DNA from: Lichenostomus cassidix
Lineage: Eukaryota; Chordata; Aves; Passeriformes; Meliphagidae
Direction: 5' to 3'
DNA length: 64,000 bases
NCBI GenBank assembly: GCA_008360975.2
Contig: CM039210.1
Location: 21,909,007 to 21,973,006, forward strand
Numbering within the stretch: position 1 is the first letter of the stretch; each line of letters begins with the position of its first letter. Below, piece by piece: positions 49,272 through 61,189 of this stretch. The position numbers were made by a program, and so were the translations under genes. The notes under the pieces are model-generated. The model worked only from the letters and a program-made list of their open reading frames with translations. It ran no database searches and had not been told where the DNA came from.

Positions 49272-49638
49272 GACTGGCATTAATCCACCAATGTAAGGAA
49301 CAAAAGGCATTGCTTACTCCTATATTCACCTATGACAAAGAAAGAGAAGCAACATATATTAAAAATTTTCAGAAGTGCATTTTCCAGGATATTAAGAGCT
49401 GGTAAAATGGTTTTAAAGTAAAAAGAAAAGAAATCAGACCAAAAAAAAAAAAAAACTGAAAAAACCCACACAAACCTCACAAACAAAAAGAACCCTCTTT
49501 GTCCCATTTCAAAAAGTCTGAGATCAGATTCATTTGTAATGGTGAGGGAACTGTACTTTCAAGGGAATAGCTTAATATGCTAAAAACTGAAGCTCCTGCC
49601 TATGTGCTAGAGATGCAGTGCACAGCTGTAGCATACCT
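49272..49638. other. No recognised feature
   Basis: AT-rich flank with an A-run at 49441-49455. Confidence 0.5.
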
Positions 49639-50135
49639 TGTTATTTTGGTACATCCTTGTCTCCACCAGTGCAGCTAAGACAGCAGTGCAAGGAAGAGTA
49701 AGTATACCTAATAATTCGTCCCAATCGAGCCCAGAGACACTTCAGAGACCAAGTCAGAGAAGTGGGTATTTGCTTTATTTGATGCACCGGGTGTGGGGGA
49801 ATTCTTTCCACCAAACACACACACCTCAGTACCCCTAAAGACACAGTGTTATAGGTAAAATTCATGAATATTCATTACATTCCCCAGGATAGGAGTGGTT
49901 ATACAAATCATATCTCGGAAGTCATTAATATCATTAGCATGTGCACCACGCATTCCCTGTATGTCCTGGTGGTCTTTGGAGACCCCCAAAGACCCCTCCA
50001 GGGTGAAGGTCCTTCATGGGATGATTCAGCGGTTTCTGTGCTGGTTTCAAATGCATGCTTGTACATCTTAGCTGATAAGCCATCAGGCCAGAGCTGTTAC
50101 CTACATTCACTCCTCTCTGAGAAACTGTCAGCTAC
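49639..50135 (-). mobile_element. Probable LTR, reverse orientation
   Basis: The plus strand starts TGTTATTTTGGTACATCC. The minus strand has AAATAAAGCAAATACC near 49770, a polyadenylation signal about 130 bases from that end, as in LTRs. The right end near 50135 (GTCAGCTACA) is a guess and no duplication is clear. Confidence 0.45.
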
Positions 50136-51356
50136 AATTTGAATTTGAATTAGAGTTCAGCCTTCAGCCCTGGACAGGTGGCCGCCGTGCTGGTGGAAGG
50201 GGGCAAAAGCTCAAAGAAACAAGGATGGTTGAAGTGCAAATAGATTTGGGTTTTCTATTTGACCACTTCTTTCTCACTAACTGGCCATCAATTGCTTCAG
50301 ATACTTGCCAGTCTTCTGTGAGCTTCTATGCCTTTATAAATTATAACTGAGAACCTGCAGAAAGTATGGGGGAAGAGATAGCTAAACAACACTTAAATAA
50401 TTCCTGTTTAAAAAAAGCTGGCGTTCTTTTAAGAAGCTTGTGTATTATGTCTGCTTCCTCTCAGTCACCAGTGATTTCATTTAGCAAGCTGTGGAAATAG
50501 AGCTGGACTTATTGACTTATTACTTTTTTTTTTCTTAACAGCCCATTGAAACTTTGATTCCTACTGGTTCCTAAATTCTTAGTTTACAAGTCTTCAAAAA
50601 TATTATAAACCTGCCTCTAGCTTTGCTGGGACTGAAACATCCAGTCAATACTTACAGACTATTCTTTCCTCGGGTTATATAAAAAACAAACTTAGTAGGT
50701 AGTGCTCCAAATATGAGTGCTTCTGTATAATGTAGCCATCCTATGAAATTAGAGACTTGAGGTTTTTCTCTATGGCAGAAAAAGGATGCTGTGCCATCTG
50801 GTTAAGCTTAATTTAGTCAAAAGAGGACTATGCACTGAGAAATAATTAATGAAGACCCAGTGTGAGGGTATAACATTCTGGGGAGTTTTAAATTTTTTTC
50901 TTCTCTCCCCCCCCTTGAAATTCCATCTTCTATTTGTATCTGTATAGCAGTATTTGGTGTCAAGTCCATCCTTAAGCAAAGTTCCATTTAAAAGTAATGG
51001 TATTTTTGTGGGTTGGATTTAACTAAATAAAACTTAAGTTACAGTAAAACCATACTGCTCTGTCCTGAGCAGCTTTGTAGCTTCAAAGGTTTTGTTGGAA
51101 TTCATTTCTTGGAGCAGGGATTTTAATTTTTTCTCCTACTGGTCCATTGCTAAACAACATCCAATTTTTGAAGTTGTTTTGAATAGAAAGGGAGAACAGT
51201 CTTCCTTTTCCTTTTCTGTGCTCCAGGGATTAAGATGAGCTGAGAGATATGCTTCTGCTACACTTCTCCACTTCTCCACCTGGAATAATAGTTGTACAGT
51301 GTATTCTTATATTTCTGGAAAGTTAGTGCTTTGAGCTTCTTCTGGGGGGTATTAAG
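50136..51356. other. No recognised feature
   Basis: AT-rich flank. Nothing supportable. Confidence 0.5.
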
Positions 51357-51361
51357 AGTTG

Positions 51362-52269
51362 TGTCTTGGTTTGAAAGACAGGTGTCTGCCAAGAGAGGCT
51401 GAACCTTCCCCTAGAGCAGAGGATGTGATTTTCCTTCCCCTCTTCCCTCCGAATTATTTAATTTTGTAAATCAAGGGCTTTCAGGCAAAGGTATGGGAAA
51501 AAGGAGTATCAGTTCTTTACTAGTATCTATAAACAAACAATAACAATAATAGCAAACCACAACTAGAACCAGAAAACCAAACAGCAGATAACGTGAGCTG
51601 CTGAGCCTTCTCCCGTGTGGTGTAATCACGGTTGCAAGCAGCAGGGGCGCTGTTGAGCTCCCGGCCGGCCAGGGCAGGTGCGATGACTCCCGAGCGGCTG
51701 CAGGTGGCGCTGTGGCGCAGGGTCAGGTCACTGTCCGGCAACTGCAATGGCGGACGGTCTGAGGAACACGCAGCGCAGCAGAACAGCTCAGGGCAGCGAG
51801 GGAACAGGGCAGCAGGAGCGGGCGCTCTCTCTCTCTCTCCGGCCAGCGAGAATCTCCGCAGTCACAGCAGACGCCGCTGTCTCGCGCGGCAGAGGGCGGG
51901 GGCAGGCAGCAGAGGCAGCTGGACTCTCCCGGCAGGAGCCACGAGGGAACGCAGCCCGGGGGGGGGGGGGGGGAAACGCGCCCTTCCCCGTGAGGAGAAA
52001 AAGTTGAATCAAAGCTCACCCAGCCAGGAGAGAAGAGAAGCAGGGCACCGTTGGATTTTTTTTCCTCTGGTAGCAGCTGGAAAGCAAAGGGCCAGCAGCC
52101 TCTACCCTCAGCGTCCGAACCACAAGAGAGCCTTCCCAGGGCCGGCTCTCCCTTACCTTGCCCTGCCCAAAACCTAGCCATTGTCTTTTACAAAAGGCTT
52201 GATCACTCTGAACATCGGACAATTTGTTGCTTGGTAACAGAAATGGGAAGAAATTCTCAACCCCCGACA
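51362..52269 (-). mobile_element. Solo LTR, ERVL type (family E), 908 bp
   Basis: The plus strand runs TGTCTTGGTTTGAAAGAC to ACCCCCGACA, flanked by perfect AGTTG duplications (51357-51361 and 52270-52274). It contains a run of 16 G at 51958-51973. A close relative is nested in the provirus at 59576-60456. Confidence 0.9.
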
Positions 52270-52274
52270 AGTTG

Positions 52275-52580
52275 TAAGAAGTTATCAATTTTACAACTGG
52301 AAAGGAAGGGACCCCTTGATACTTAGTACTTACCCATGCTTTCCTTCAAAAAATTAGGCAGGACTCATGGGACAGCTGTCTTATTCCTAGACACTGTCCT
52401 CTGATGGGCTGTATTTGGGTCCTTCAGAAGGATTAGATAAAGGCACTGTGTGTGGTGTGGTTCAAATGCTCTAGGAGATACTATGTCAGGCTGACTGTGG
52501 CCATGGGCAGATATTACCATTTGTCATCCTGTGGATGTTGACATCCATGAGCAGGAGGGAGAGAAAACTATTTTGGTGTG
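52275..52580. other. No recognised feature
   Basis: Short spacer between two LTRs. Confidence 0.5.
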
Positions 52581-52585
52581 TTTAT

Positions 52586-53009
52586 TGTGAGAAACGAAGC
52601 TCACTATTGTAAAATTTTAAACATTTATTAACAAAAACACAATAGGGGACAAAACAAAAAACTCATTCCACAAAGTAGAGGGAACAGCGCTGGGTGCTTA
52701 GCCATCAATGCAGGGAGGCTAGAGGCACACCTCATGGCTGAGGGCTACAGTTTTTATAACCCCCTAACCCTGCCTCCTTAAGGTGCTCCGATTGGCTCAT
52801 CGTTTCTAGGGTCTTCTGACAGGTTAGCTGCTTGCCCAGCTCTCCCCTTATGCTAATTAACACCCACTTCTCTCCCCTTTCTTAACCATAACATTTAACA
52901 ATTAGTCATAACAAATTAGCAGAGGTAACCATAACATATACACAACCATTAACAAATAACCATAACAAATACCTCATAACCCTTCACGAAAGCCAATTCC
53001 ATGACTTCA
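52586..53009 (-). mobile_element. Solo LTR, reverse orientation, 424 bp
   Basis: The plus strand runs TGTGAGAAACGAAG to CCATGACTTCA, flanked by perfect TTTAT duplications (52581-52585 and 53010-53014). The minus strand has TTATAAAAACTG near 52750 and TTAATAAATG near 52629, in the correct order for promoter and polyadenylation. Confidence 0.8.
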
Positions 53010-53014
53010 TTTAT

Positions 53015-53580
53015 AACATTTATGTAAAATATTTTTTTTTCTAGTGCTTCCAAAAAAAATGGAGCCTCTGGGCAGGGTCAGGTCACATTGGAGCCTCTGA
53101 ATTAATCCATTTGCAGTGAAGATCCAATGCCATTTTCCTGCTCTCCCAATCTGAGAAGAAGGAAGAATGTCTCCAGTACCTTAAGACAGAACTGCTTCCC
53201 AGTTAGTAACTTTAATGTGCTTCTCAGAACTTTGTTAGAGCCAGTGCAAAAATGACCTTGTTCTGTGGTTTCAGTAATTCTGAGCAGCAGCAGCAGCAGC
53301 AAAACCTAACAAATGCTATCCAGTTCTCACTGTGCTCAGGGCAGCAGCACAGGCAACAAAGCTCTCTGTATGCACACTTGGACAACCAGTACTGAGTCAG
53401 TTTGCATCCTACTCTGACCTTTCAATTTATCTCTGCAATCATAAAGGTTTTGGGTTTTCTTTTTTAAAACAAAAGTACATTGGCTGCAGTTAAATGTCTG
53501 CTTTTTTAGTTCTCTAGAAAAACTAGAGATATTTTCTTTAAAAAGAAAATAAGAAATCACTAGGATATGAATTGGAAGTG
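53015..53580. other. No recognised feature; short CAG repeat
   Basis: AT-rich flank. A GCA/CAG microsatellite of about six units lies at 53284-53301. Confidence 0.5.
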
Positions 53581-53581
53581 T

Positions 53582-54104
53582 TGCCTTTCAGCTGGTCTTA
53601 GATTTATGAGGCAGACACGGTTAAAGGGGTAAAAGGGTTTTACTTCGGTATTTTAACAGGATCTTAGGTGCACAGCTCTTCAAAGGTGGAACACGCCGAG
53701 ATGCACATTTTGTATAACATGTATACAATTTTTACGGAGTTTGCAAATTAGCATATCTATCTAGAATTTCTCAATAAGAAAATAAATGAAGTAATGTCCC
53801 CTTTATTTTAAAGAATTTCCCCTTAAATGAGGCTAGAGCCAAGTTCACAAAATGTATTTCTGAGAGAAACTCGAGTTTTTGATAGTATAGGGCTTTCTGG
53901 CCTTTTACTGTGAATGTTTGGTCTTTCTGTCTTGCAGAACTCTAAAATTAAGTTAGAATATCAGACTACAAAAATTACAAGCATGTAGGTTAAGGATATA
54001 GAGGATACAGAGGATATATAAAGGGTGCAGCAATATATTAAAGGGTATATAAAATATATAAAAGGGTATATAAAAAAGAAAAAGTGAAAAATCATCAGGC
54101 ATCA
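53582..54104 (-). mobile_element. Solo LTR (family with 21567-22037), reverse orientation
   Basis: The plus strand runs TGCCTTTCAGCTGG to CATCAGGCATCA and matches the reverse of 21567-22037 at both ends. It contains AT-rich tandem-like units (AAGGGTATATA) at 54017-54075. The possible duplication GAAGTG/GGAGTG is imperfect. Confidence 0.65.
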
Positions 54105-54639
54105 GGAGTGGAAGAACTGAGGAAGACAAGGGCAGAACTAATGTGAGTAAGATTTGAAGGATTTTATAAACCCAGTCCCTTATCAACTCCATACTCTAAA
54201 TTGCCAGGGAAATTGGATCCACCCTGAACTGATTCTAGCATCAGGAAAATCCTCCTAAAATAGCTCTGGGCCTTACAAAAGTTGCAGTTTCCCATCACAA
54301 TAATTGATGCTGTGGTGATAATTTCCATCTGGTACTCATGAGTCACAGCCACCACATCTGCAAAGGGGAAGAAGGTAACTTTTTCCCTTTGCTCAGAATC
54401 TTTTGCCTTGTCTGCAACAATAGACCCAGGAGTGAAAAATTGTTTGCTAAGTGTGAGCCCTTCTTGAAAGGGATGGTGTCCCATATACTGGCAACTTGGA
54501 AATGAAACTACAAATTATCTGTTTGCTCAGATCAGTCTGAGATAAAAACTGGTGGAACCATGTTCTGCCCTTCCTGAGATAGAAACAGGAACAGCCACCA
54601 GGAAAAAAACCAAGATCAAGGGGATCCTGTATCCTCCCC
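54105..54639. other. Unassigned, possibly CR1 5' sequence
   Basis: The minus-strand frames at 54689-54164 have no recognised domain. The position directly before plus-strand CR1 ORF1 suggests a 5' untranslated part of that CR1, but I cannot show it. Confidence 0.3.
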
Positions 54640-55250
54640 CCTTCAATCTGAAGACAGCAGCTTAAAGGAAAGGAGGTAATGAAGTCCATGCTCAGAGGGG
54701 CAGGTGAGCCCCCTCCTTGCCCACCTCACCCTCTCAGGTGCCTCTGTACAATAGGTATGAGGCTCTGAATGTGAAAGGCTAGTCAGTGGATGATGTGGAC
54801 AATGGTCCATCTCCACCAGAGGTGTTGCCAAGGTTAGAAAGGCCTACCGCCTTTATCACAACCACCTCCACAAGGAAAAAAGATGGGTTATAGTTGTAGG
54901 TGACTCCCTTCTGAGGAGAACAGAGGGTCCAATATGTTGGACAGACCCTCTTAGGGATCTCTGCTGCTTCCCTGGGGCCTGGATTAAGGACATCACTAGG
55001 AAACTTCCTAGCCTAGTACTGCCCTTGGACTATCATCAATTACTGTTCTTCTATGTGGGTGGCAATAAAGCTGTAACACGTAGTCCAAGGGCTATCAAAA
55101 GAGGCTTCAGGGCCTTGGGATGGTTGGTGAATCTGGAGCACAGGTAATTTTCTGTCCTTCCAGTTGCAGGCAGTGACATTTGAAGAAACAAATGGACCCA
55201 GTCTATTAATACATGGCTCTGCAGCTGATGTCACTGCCACAATTTTGTGG
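54640..55250 (+). mobile_element. CR1 LINE ORF1 (GDSL esterase part)
   Basis: The plus-strand frame around 54880-55140 encodes the CR1 ORF1 esterase: GDSL at 54899-54910 followed by LRRTEGPICWTDPL, then DYHQLLFFYVGG and SPRAIKRGFRALGW. It is the 5' part of the CR1 that continues at 55800. Confidence 0.8.
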
Positions 55251-55289
55251 GTTTTGATAATGGGATGGCCTACACAGCACCAGGCATGC

Positions 55290-55790
55290 TGGCATCAGAT
55301 TAGATTCACCTTTCTCAAAGGGGAAAGAGGGATAGGGTGAGGAAGGTCAAGGTGCGTCTGGAGCTGAACTTGGCAAGGGAGGCAAGGAATAACAAGAAGG
55401 GCTTCTAAAGGTCTGTTTACCAGAAAAGGAAGGTCAAAGAAGGTGTATCCTCCCTGATTAACACAACTGGCAAACTGGTAGCAATGGATGAGGAGAAGGC
55501 TGAGGTACTTAATGTTTTTACCTCAGTCTTCAATGGCAACCTCTCTTCCCACGCCTCTTAAGTGGATGGGCAGCAGAATGGGGACTAGGGGAGCAAAGTG
55601 CTTCCCACTGTAAGAGAAGATCAGGTTTGTGACCACCTGAGGAACCTCATTATACATAAGTCCATGAGACCTGATGAGATGCATCCCAGAGTCCTGAGGG
55701 AATTAGCTGATGTAGTTGCCAAGCCACTCTCCATCATATTTGAAAAGCAACAGAGAAACACCTGGAAATTGTCCCAAAAGAATTAGGGAG
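55290..55790 (+). mobile_element. CR1 fragment (linker and RT start) between ORF1 and ORF2 of another copy
   Basis: The plus strand has KVRLELNLAREARNNKKGF, then the [20 protein letters not shown] reverse transcriptase start. This region belongs after the endonuclease, yet it lies before it and is repeated in diverged form at 56755-57180. It is therefore a second CR1 copy or a rearrangement. Confidence 0.75.
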
Positions 55791-55799
55791 GGCTCCCCT

Positions 55800-57418
55800 G
55801 AAAAGCTGATGAGCCCAGCTAAAGTGCCTCTACACCAATGCACACAGCATGGGTAACAAGCAAGAGGAGTCAGAAGCCCTGGTGCAATTAGTAAACCATG
55901 ACCTAATTGTTATCACTGAAATGTGGTGGGATAAATCACACAACTGGAGCACTACAATTGAGGGCTACAAGCTTTTCAGAGGAGATAGGCTAGGAAGAAG
56001 GAGTAGGAGTGTTGCCCTTTGGAAACATCCATGAACAGGTTGAGAGTTTGTGGGTAAAAATCAAAGACCAGACTAATAAAGGACACCTTGTGGTTGGAGC
56101 CTACTACAGGCTGCTTGATCAGGGGGATCCTTTCAATGAGGCTTTCTTACTTCAGCTACAGGAAATATTATGCTCACAAACTCTCCTGAAGGGGGATTTC
56201 AACCACCTGAACGTCTGCTGGGAAAGCAATACAGCTGGTTGTAAGCAATCCGGGAGACTCCTGGAATGGGCAGAGGACAACTTCCTGGTACAGGTTTTAG
56301 ACAAACCAACCAGAGGTGAGGTGTTACTGGACCTGGTGCTAACCACTATAGATAAGATCTTGAAAGAGGTTAAGATTGGAAGCAGCTTGGGCTGTAGCAA
56401 CCACGCCCTGATGGAGTTCCTGATCTCAGGGAACATGGGACTGGCAAAGAGCAAAGTCAGGATCCTGAACTTCAGAAGAGTGAACTTCCAGCTGTTTAAA
56501 AAATTAGTGGATGAGATCCCCTAGGAAATTGTCTTTAGGGACAAAGCAGCTGACCAAAGCTGTCAACTCTTTAAGGACACTTAGAGCACAAGAGCTCTCC
56601 ATCCCCATGTGTAGGAAATCAAGCAAGACAGGCCAAAAACCACTACTCAAACTGAGGAGTAGGAAGGAAATTCACAGCCAGTAGGAGCAGGGTCAGGTGG
56701 CCTGGGAACAGGGAAGAACACAGGGATACAATTGCAATGTGTAGGGATAGGATCGCAGAAGCCAAGGCACAGATGCAACAGAACTTGGCAAGGGATGTGA
56801 AGAATAGCAAGAAGGGATTCTATAAGTACATAGGTCAAAAGAGAAAGGCCAAGGAGAGGGTACACCCACCCCCGATAAACAAGGGAGAACTGGAGACAAC
56901 AGATATGAAGAAGGCTGAGGTACTCAGTGAGTTCTTCACCTCAGTCTTCACTGGCAGTCAGGCTTCCCACTTTTCTCAAGTCCCTGATCCTCTAGATGGG
57001 TGTTAGGGGAGTAAAGTCCCTCTCACTGTAAGCAAAGAGCAGGTTTGGGACCACCGGATGAAATTTAATAGCCACAAGTCTATGGGGCCTAATGAGATGT
57101 ATCCCAGGGTCCTGAGGGAATTGGCTGATGTGGTTGCAAAGCTACTCCCCATCATATTTGAAAAGTCATGCTGGTCAGACAAAGTCCCTGGTGACTGGAA
57201 AAAGGGAACCATCACTCCTATTTTTAAAAAAGGGAGGAAGGAAGACCCAGGTGACTACAGAGCAGTGAGTCTGAGAAAATCATGGAACCTCTGCCTGAGA
57301 AAATCATGGAACACATCCTCATAGAAGCAATGTTAAGGCACATATGAGACAAGGAGGTGATATGAGGCAGCCAGCATGGCTTCACAAAGGGAAAGTCATG
57401 CCTGACATATCTGGTGAC
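55800..57418 (+). mobile_element. CR1 LINE ORF2 (endonuclease to RT start)
   Basis: Plus-strand fragments: endonuclease start (MGNKQEESEALVQ, EMWWDKSHNWS, 55849), endonuclease body (56009-56524, with LKGDFNHLNVCWESNTAG and a C-terminal NFRRVNFQLFKKL), linker (56737-57006) and RT start (57058-57270, [20 protein letters not shown]). It is cut by the provirus at 57419, within the segment before the YLDFSKAF motif. Confidence 0.9.
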
Positions 57419-57719
57419 TGTGGCTACACAGGCCCTTTCTTGAGAACTTTTTCTTTCCCATGCAAAATATGCAAACAATGAGATAATGATTAAGCACCTG
57501 CTGTTTTTCCTGATCTGCTTTGATTCAAGACAGAGCATGTTTGGAATTGGGTGTTGTAGGACTTCAGCCAATCACCCCGGGGGGTGAGTGACCACTGTAT
57601 AATCACCTATGTGTTTTTACCACATATAAAGAGAAATTACAACAATAAACTTCTGCTGCTGCTTTTCACTGGACTGGGTTCGTGTGCTACATTGCGCCGT
57701 TGTGGGTACAACAGCGACA
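57419..57719 (+). repeat. 5' LTR of the class II provirus (family B)
   Basis: 301 bp, TGTGGCTACACAGG to GTACAACAGCGACA, with ACATATAAAGAG near 57622 and CAATAAACTT near 57644. It shares both ends with solo LTRs at 29307 and 37848 (reverse). The preceding GGTGAC (57413-57418) is the expected left half of the duplication. Confidence 0.85.
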
Positions 57720-57721
57720 TC

Positions 57722-57738
57722 TGGTGACTGCTGATGTG
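57722..57738 (+). other. Primer binding site, tRNA-Trp-like
   Basis: TGGTGACTGCTGATGTG follows the LTR after two bases. The first seven bases match the tRNA-Trp complement exactly, and the remainder matches with one extra base and a few changes. Confidence 0.65.
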
Positions 57739-57823
57739 TACTACACGCACCGTCTCAGAGGTACAGAACACGCCCCCTCCCCCCTTTCCCCGCCCCCGGC
57801 CCGCCTCGGGGATTTGGAGAAAG

Positions 57824-58222
57824 ATGGGAAATTCCAACCCTAATGAAAGCGTAGTGCTGTCAGCCTGGAAGAATGCCTTGGCCAGTATGGGGGACAAGGT
57901 GTCGGAGCACTTGTTGTGTGCGATCCTGGACTGGGCTTTGGCGCATGGCTTCCCCGTGGTCCTAGAGACTGCCCCCGATACTGGGATGTGGTCACAGCTC
58001 GGTGACGAGATCTGGCATGAGATGAAATGTGGGGACATGAACACAGTGCATTTATATCGTACGTGGAGGCGACTTTTGGATTCTTTACGGGATCTGGAAG
58101 CAAATATTGGACAAGAGGATGCCTCTTTGTCTCTAGACTTCTGGATCTCGGCCGGCAACGGCCATTCTGAGGAGCCCCTGCCCCCAGCCACGCTAGCCGT
58201 GGCGAGCGGACCAGTTCATTGA
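57824..58222 (+). pseudogene. gag: gag matrix part
   Basis: Starts MGNSNPNESVVLSAWKNALA: the MGxxx start is an N-myristoylation signal, as in retroviral matrix. A helical Trp-containing domain with MWSQLGDEIWHEM follows, and the frame stops at 58220 after 132 codons. Coding of the p-region continues in other frames (58657-59112, Pro/Ala-rich with an acidic DDSESDVEDAL segment). The open frame also extends upstream to 57734, but the MGNS start fits the family. Confidence 0.8.
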
Positions 58223-59133
58223 AAGTACGCCTCGCCATGGGACTATGACCCCCCCAAAATATCTGTCTCCTGCAGAACAGCTCGCGGAGATGTTGAAACA
58301 GGAGGGTAGCCAGGACCGCTCCTCTCCAGCTGCCTCTGCGGTGCTTGTGGGGTCTGCACTGCCGCCAGTACTCCCGCACGCGCACGCCCCGACCTGAGTG
58401 GCCCTACGCCGGACTGCTTGCCCTGGCCCCTGGAAGTGCCAGCCGCTTCCACCCCAGCCGGCCTGACAGGGCCTGCTGGCTCCACACCACCAGGCGTACC
58501 CGGTCCTGCGCAGGCATGACTGCCCACGGAAATGATTTTAACGGATATCTTGCAGCAGCTTACCACAATATCTAAGCAGTTGGTGGCATTCCAGGATGCT
58601 TTCTTGCGAGTGGCAACCAGCTCGAGTGGCGCTGGGCAACCCGGAAGGCAGAACGGTTGCATTCCACGATGAAAGCGGAAGCGACGGCAAGGACGCCGGT
58701 GAACCCCAGGCAGGTTAAGCCAGTCCCAGCAATGGTTCCAGCAGCAGAGGCGATTCCAGCAGGGCATGCCAGTCTGAAAGCCACTATGCCAGTGCAGCAG
58801 ACGGTTCTGACTGACGATATGCCAGCACAGCCAGCGAGACCCCACTGCGCCCCACCTGCATCGTTGCCTCCCCTGCACTCCACTCCGAGTTCCACCGCTG
58901 TGCCGCCTCTCAGCTCAACGCTCACACCCAGCCAAGGTCCATCATTCGTGATGGGTTTCACAGAGAAACCCCTGTCTGATGACTCAGAGAGTGATGTAGA
59001 AGACGCACTTGCTCCAGGGCGGAAAGTTGCCGTGGTCGGGTGGCAAAAGGCACTCCTGCTACAGACTCGCCCTTGGATATTCTCAGACTGCACGGTGATG
59101 GTGCACCCATGAAACCCCTGGCGTTTCTGGGAA

Positions 59134-59575
59134 TTGGTAAAGTTGGGCGCTCTAGAGGCGAGAAATTGGAATCTTTTGGAAAGAATGGGGATGCCAGGCA
59201 AGACAGGGGAATCTATGGACAATCAGGTGGCTGCTACAGAGCCTCTAGGAGGTGTACCAGTAGATCAAGGTGATATTAACAGCCTGCAAGGGGATGCCCA
59301 AGCCTTTCCTGTGTTCAAGGCTCTCCCAAATTCGGGTCAGGAACACAGGCATGATGCTATTGCATGGAAGGTGGTGCAGGATTTACAATCCAAAGTAGCA
59401 CAATACAGGCTTGGATCTCCTGAAGTTATGCAAATTATTAGAGTGATGAATACTGACCTGCTTGCTCCATTCAATATTAGGCACTTGGGTCAAGTTCTGT
59501 TTCAACCTATACAATTTACAGTTTTTGAGAATAACTGGAGAAAGCTAGCTGAAAAGGCCGCACTACAGAACATGC
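59134..59575 (+). pseudogene. gag: gag capsid N-terminal part, cut by a solo LTR
   Basis: The frame contains PVFKALPNSGQEHRHDAIAW and a following LQSKVAQY/LLAPFNIRHLGQVLFQP segment typical of class II capsid N-terminal domains. Coding is interrupted at 59575 by the LTR and resumes after 60461. Confidence 0.75.
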
Positions 59576-60456
59576 TGTCTTGGTTTGAAAGACAGGTTTC
59601 TGCTAAGAGAGGTTGGACCCTCCCTTAGGACAGAGAATGTGATTTCCCCTCCCTCCGAATTATTTTAATTTTGAAATCAAGGGCTTTCAGGCAAAGGTAT
59701 GGGAAAAGGAATAACAGTTCTTTACTAGTATCTATAAACAAGCAATAAGAATGATAGCAACCACAAATATACCCAGAAACCAATAGCAGATGACTTTTGA
59801 GCTGCCGAGCACTTTCCCGTGTGGTGTAATCACGGTCGCAAGCAGCAGGGGCTTTGTTGAGCTCCCTGTCAGGCAGGGCAGGTGCGATGACTCCTGAGCG
59901 GCTGCAGGTGGCGCTGTGGCGCAGGGTCAGGTCAGCCTCACGCAGCTGGTGATGGCAGAAAAGGCTGAGAAGCAAGCAGGCAGGCAGCTCGGAGCGATGA
60001 GCAGGGTGGCAGGGGGGCTGGTGGTGGCTCTCCCCAGCTAGCCAGCGAGGTAGCAAGGATTCCGCAGTCACAGCAGACGCCGCTGTCTCGCGTGGCAAAG
60101 CAGGGCGGGTGGCAGGGACAGCCGGACTCCCCGGCAGCTGCTGCAAGAAAACGCAGCCAGGGAAAGCGTGCGCTCCTGATGGGAAAGAGGTTAAATCAAA
60201 GCTCATCCCGCCAGGAGGAGAAGGTAGAGCACAGTTGGATTTCCTGTGGTCCCAACCAGAGGCAAAGAGCAGCCTCTCCTCCTGGTGTCTGACAACGAGA
60301 GTGCCAGTCCCAAAACGGCCGGCTGCCTCCTTCCCCTGCCCCACCTAGCACACCCTTTTGTCTCTTACAAAAGAATTGATGACTCTAATCACCCAACTAT
60401 TTGTTGCTTAGCAACAGGGATGGAGAAAAAATTCCAATGTCCCACAACCTCCAACA
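59576..60456 (-). mobile_element. Solo LTR, ERVL type (family E), nested in gag
   Basis: 881 bp, the plus strand running TGTCTTGGTTTGAAAGAC to CAACCTCCAACA, flanked by perfect CATGC duplications (59571-59575 and 60457-60461). It is a close relative of 51362-52269. It contains a 239-codon minus-strand frame, judged fortuitous. Confidence 0.92.
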
Positions 60457-60961
60457 CATGCACTTGCCTTCTGATGACCCTAGACATGCAGTCAGGGTAG
60501 ATGCTCTAATGGGAACTAATTACTTTTCTAATCCTGATCTCCAAGCTACTTCAGATCCTCAGGTCCTAGAGCAGGCCCAAAAGGTCGGCATGGGAGCCAT
60601 AATAAAAAGCATAGACATGGCTTCCCCTAAAACATGGTATGTAAAAATATCTCAGGGGCAGTCTGAGCACTTTCTGTCCTTTGTAGAAAAAATAGTGGCA
60701 GCACTGGAGAAACAGGTAGAAGATGATTCAATAAGACAGCTATTGTGCAAACAGTTAGAAAGAGACAATGCCAACTATGAGTGTAAAAAGATCATAGATG
60801 CCCTACCAGGGGAGCCTACGCTCGCAGAGATGGTAGAAGGTTGCTCTAAGGTGGGATCAGGGAATCAAAAAAGGTCTGCTTTGACTGCACTTGTGCCACC
60901 TGGTCAGGTACCCCCTGACCATGGACAAAAGCAGCCCGAGGCCGGGAACAAACAGAAATAA
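60457..60961 (+). pseudogene. gag: gag capsid C-terminal part
   Basis: Contains the capsid C-terminal domain with the major homology region (60652-60720: QGQSEHFLSFVEKI), then a helical segment ending near LAEMVEGCSKVG. A TAA at 60959 stops the frame just before the nucleocapsid, which continues in the same frame. Confidence 0.85.
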
Positions 60962-61185
60962 GCTAAATCACAGCAAAAGGAAAATACAGGGACCGGGATT
61001 CCCCAGTGCAGGAGGTATGGTAGGCCAGGTCACTGTCCAGAATACTGCAGGTCTAAGTACCATGTTGATGGTCGACCTCTGTCGGGAAACGCGAGGAGGA
61101 GTGCAAAAAGGGGGAGTTGCCCTCCGACGCAAACAGGGCGCCAGCACAGGCCTACCCATCCAACTTAGAGACGGCACCCAATGAC
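60962..61185 (+). pseudogene. gag: gag nucleocapsid with one damaged zinc knuckle
   Basis: In frame with the capsid but after a stop. At 61007-61048 the sequence QCRRYGRPGHCPEYC has the spacing of a CCHC knuckle, but the second Cys is Tyr (TAT). A basic, Ser/Arg-rich tail follows. No second knuckle is seen. Confidence 0.7.
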
Positions 61186-61189
61186 CAGC

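Noticed and set aside
53284..53301. CAG repeat as a coding polyglutamine tract
   Set aside because: No surrounding open frame or splice context; a plain microsatellite.
59625..60344. 239-codon minus-strand open frame inside the solo LTR
   Set aside because: The relative at 51362-52269 has the same sequence stretches spread over two different frames, so the reading frame is not conserved. The open frame is a product of GC-rich LTR sequence.
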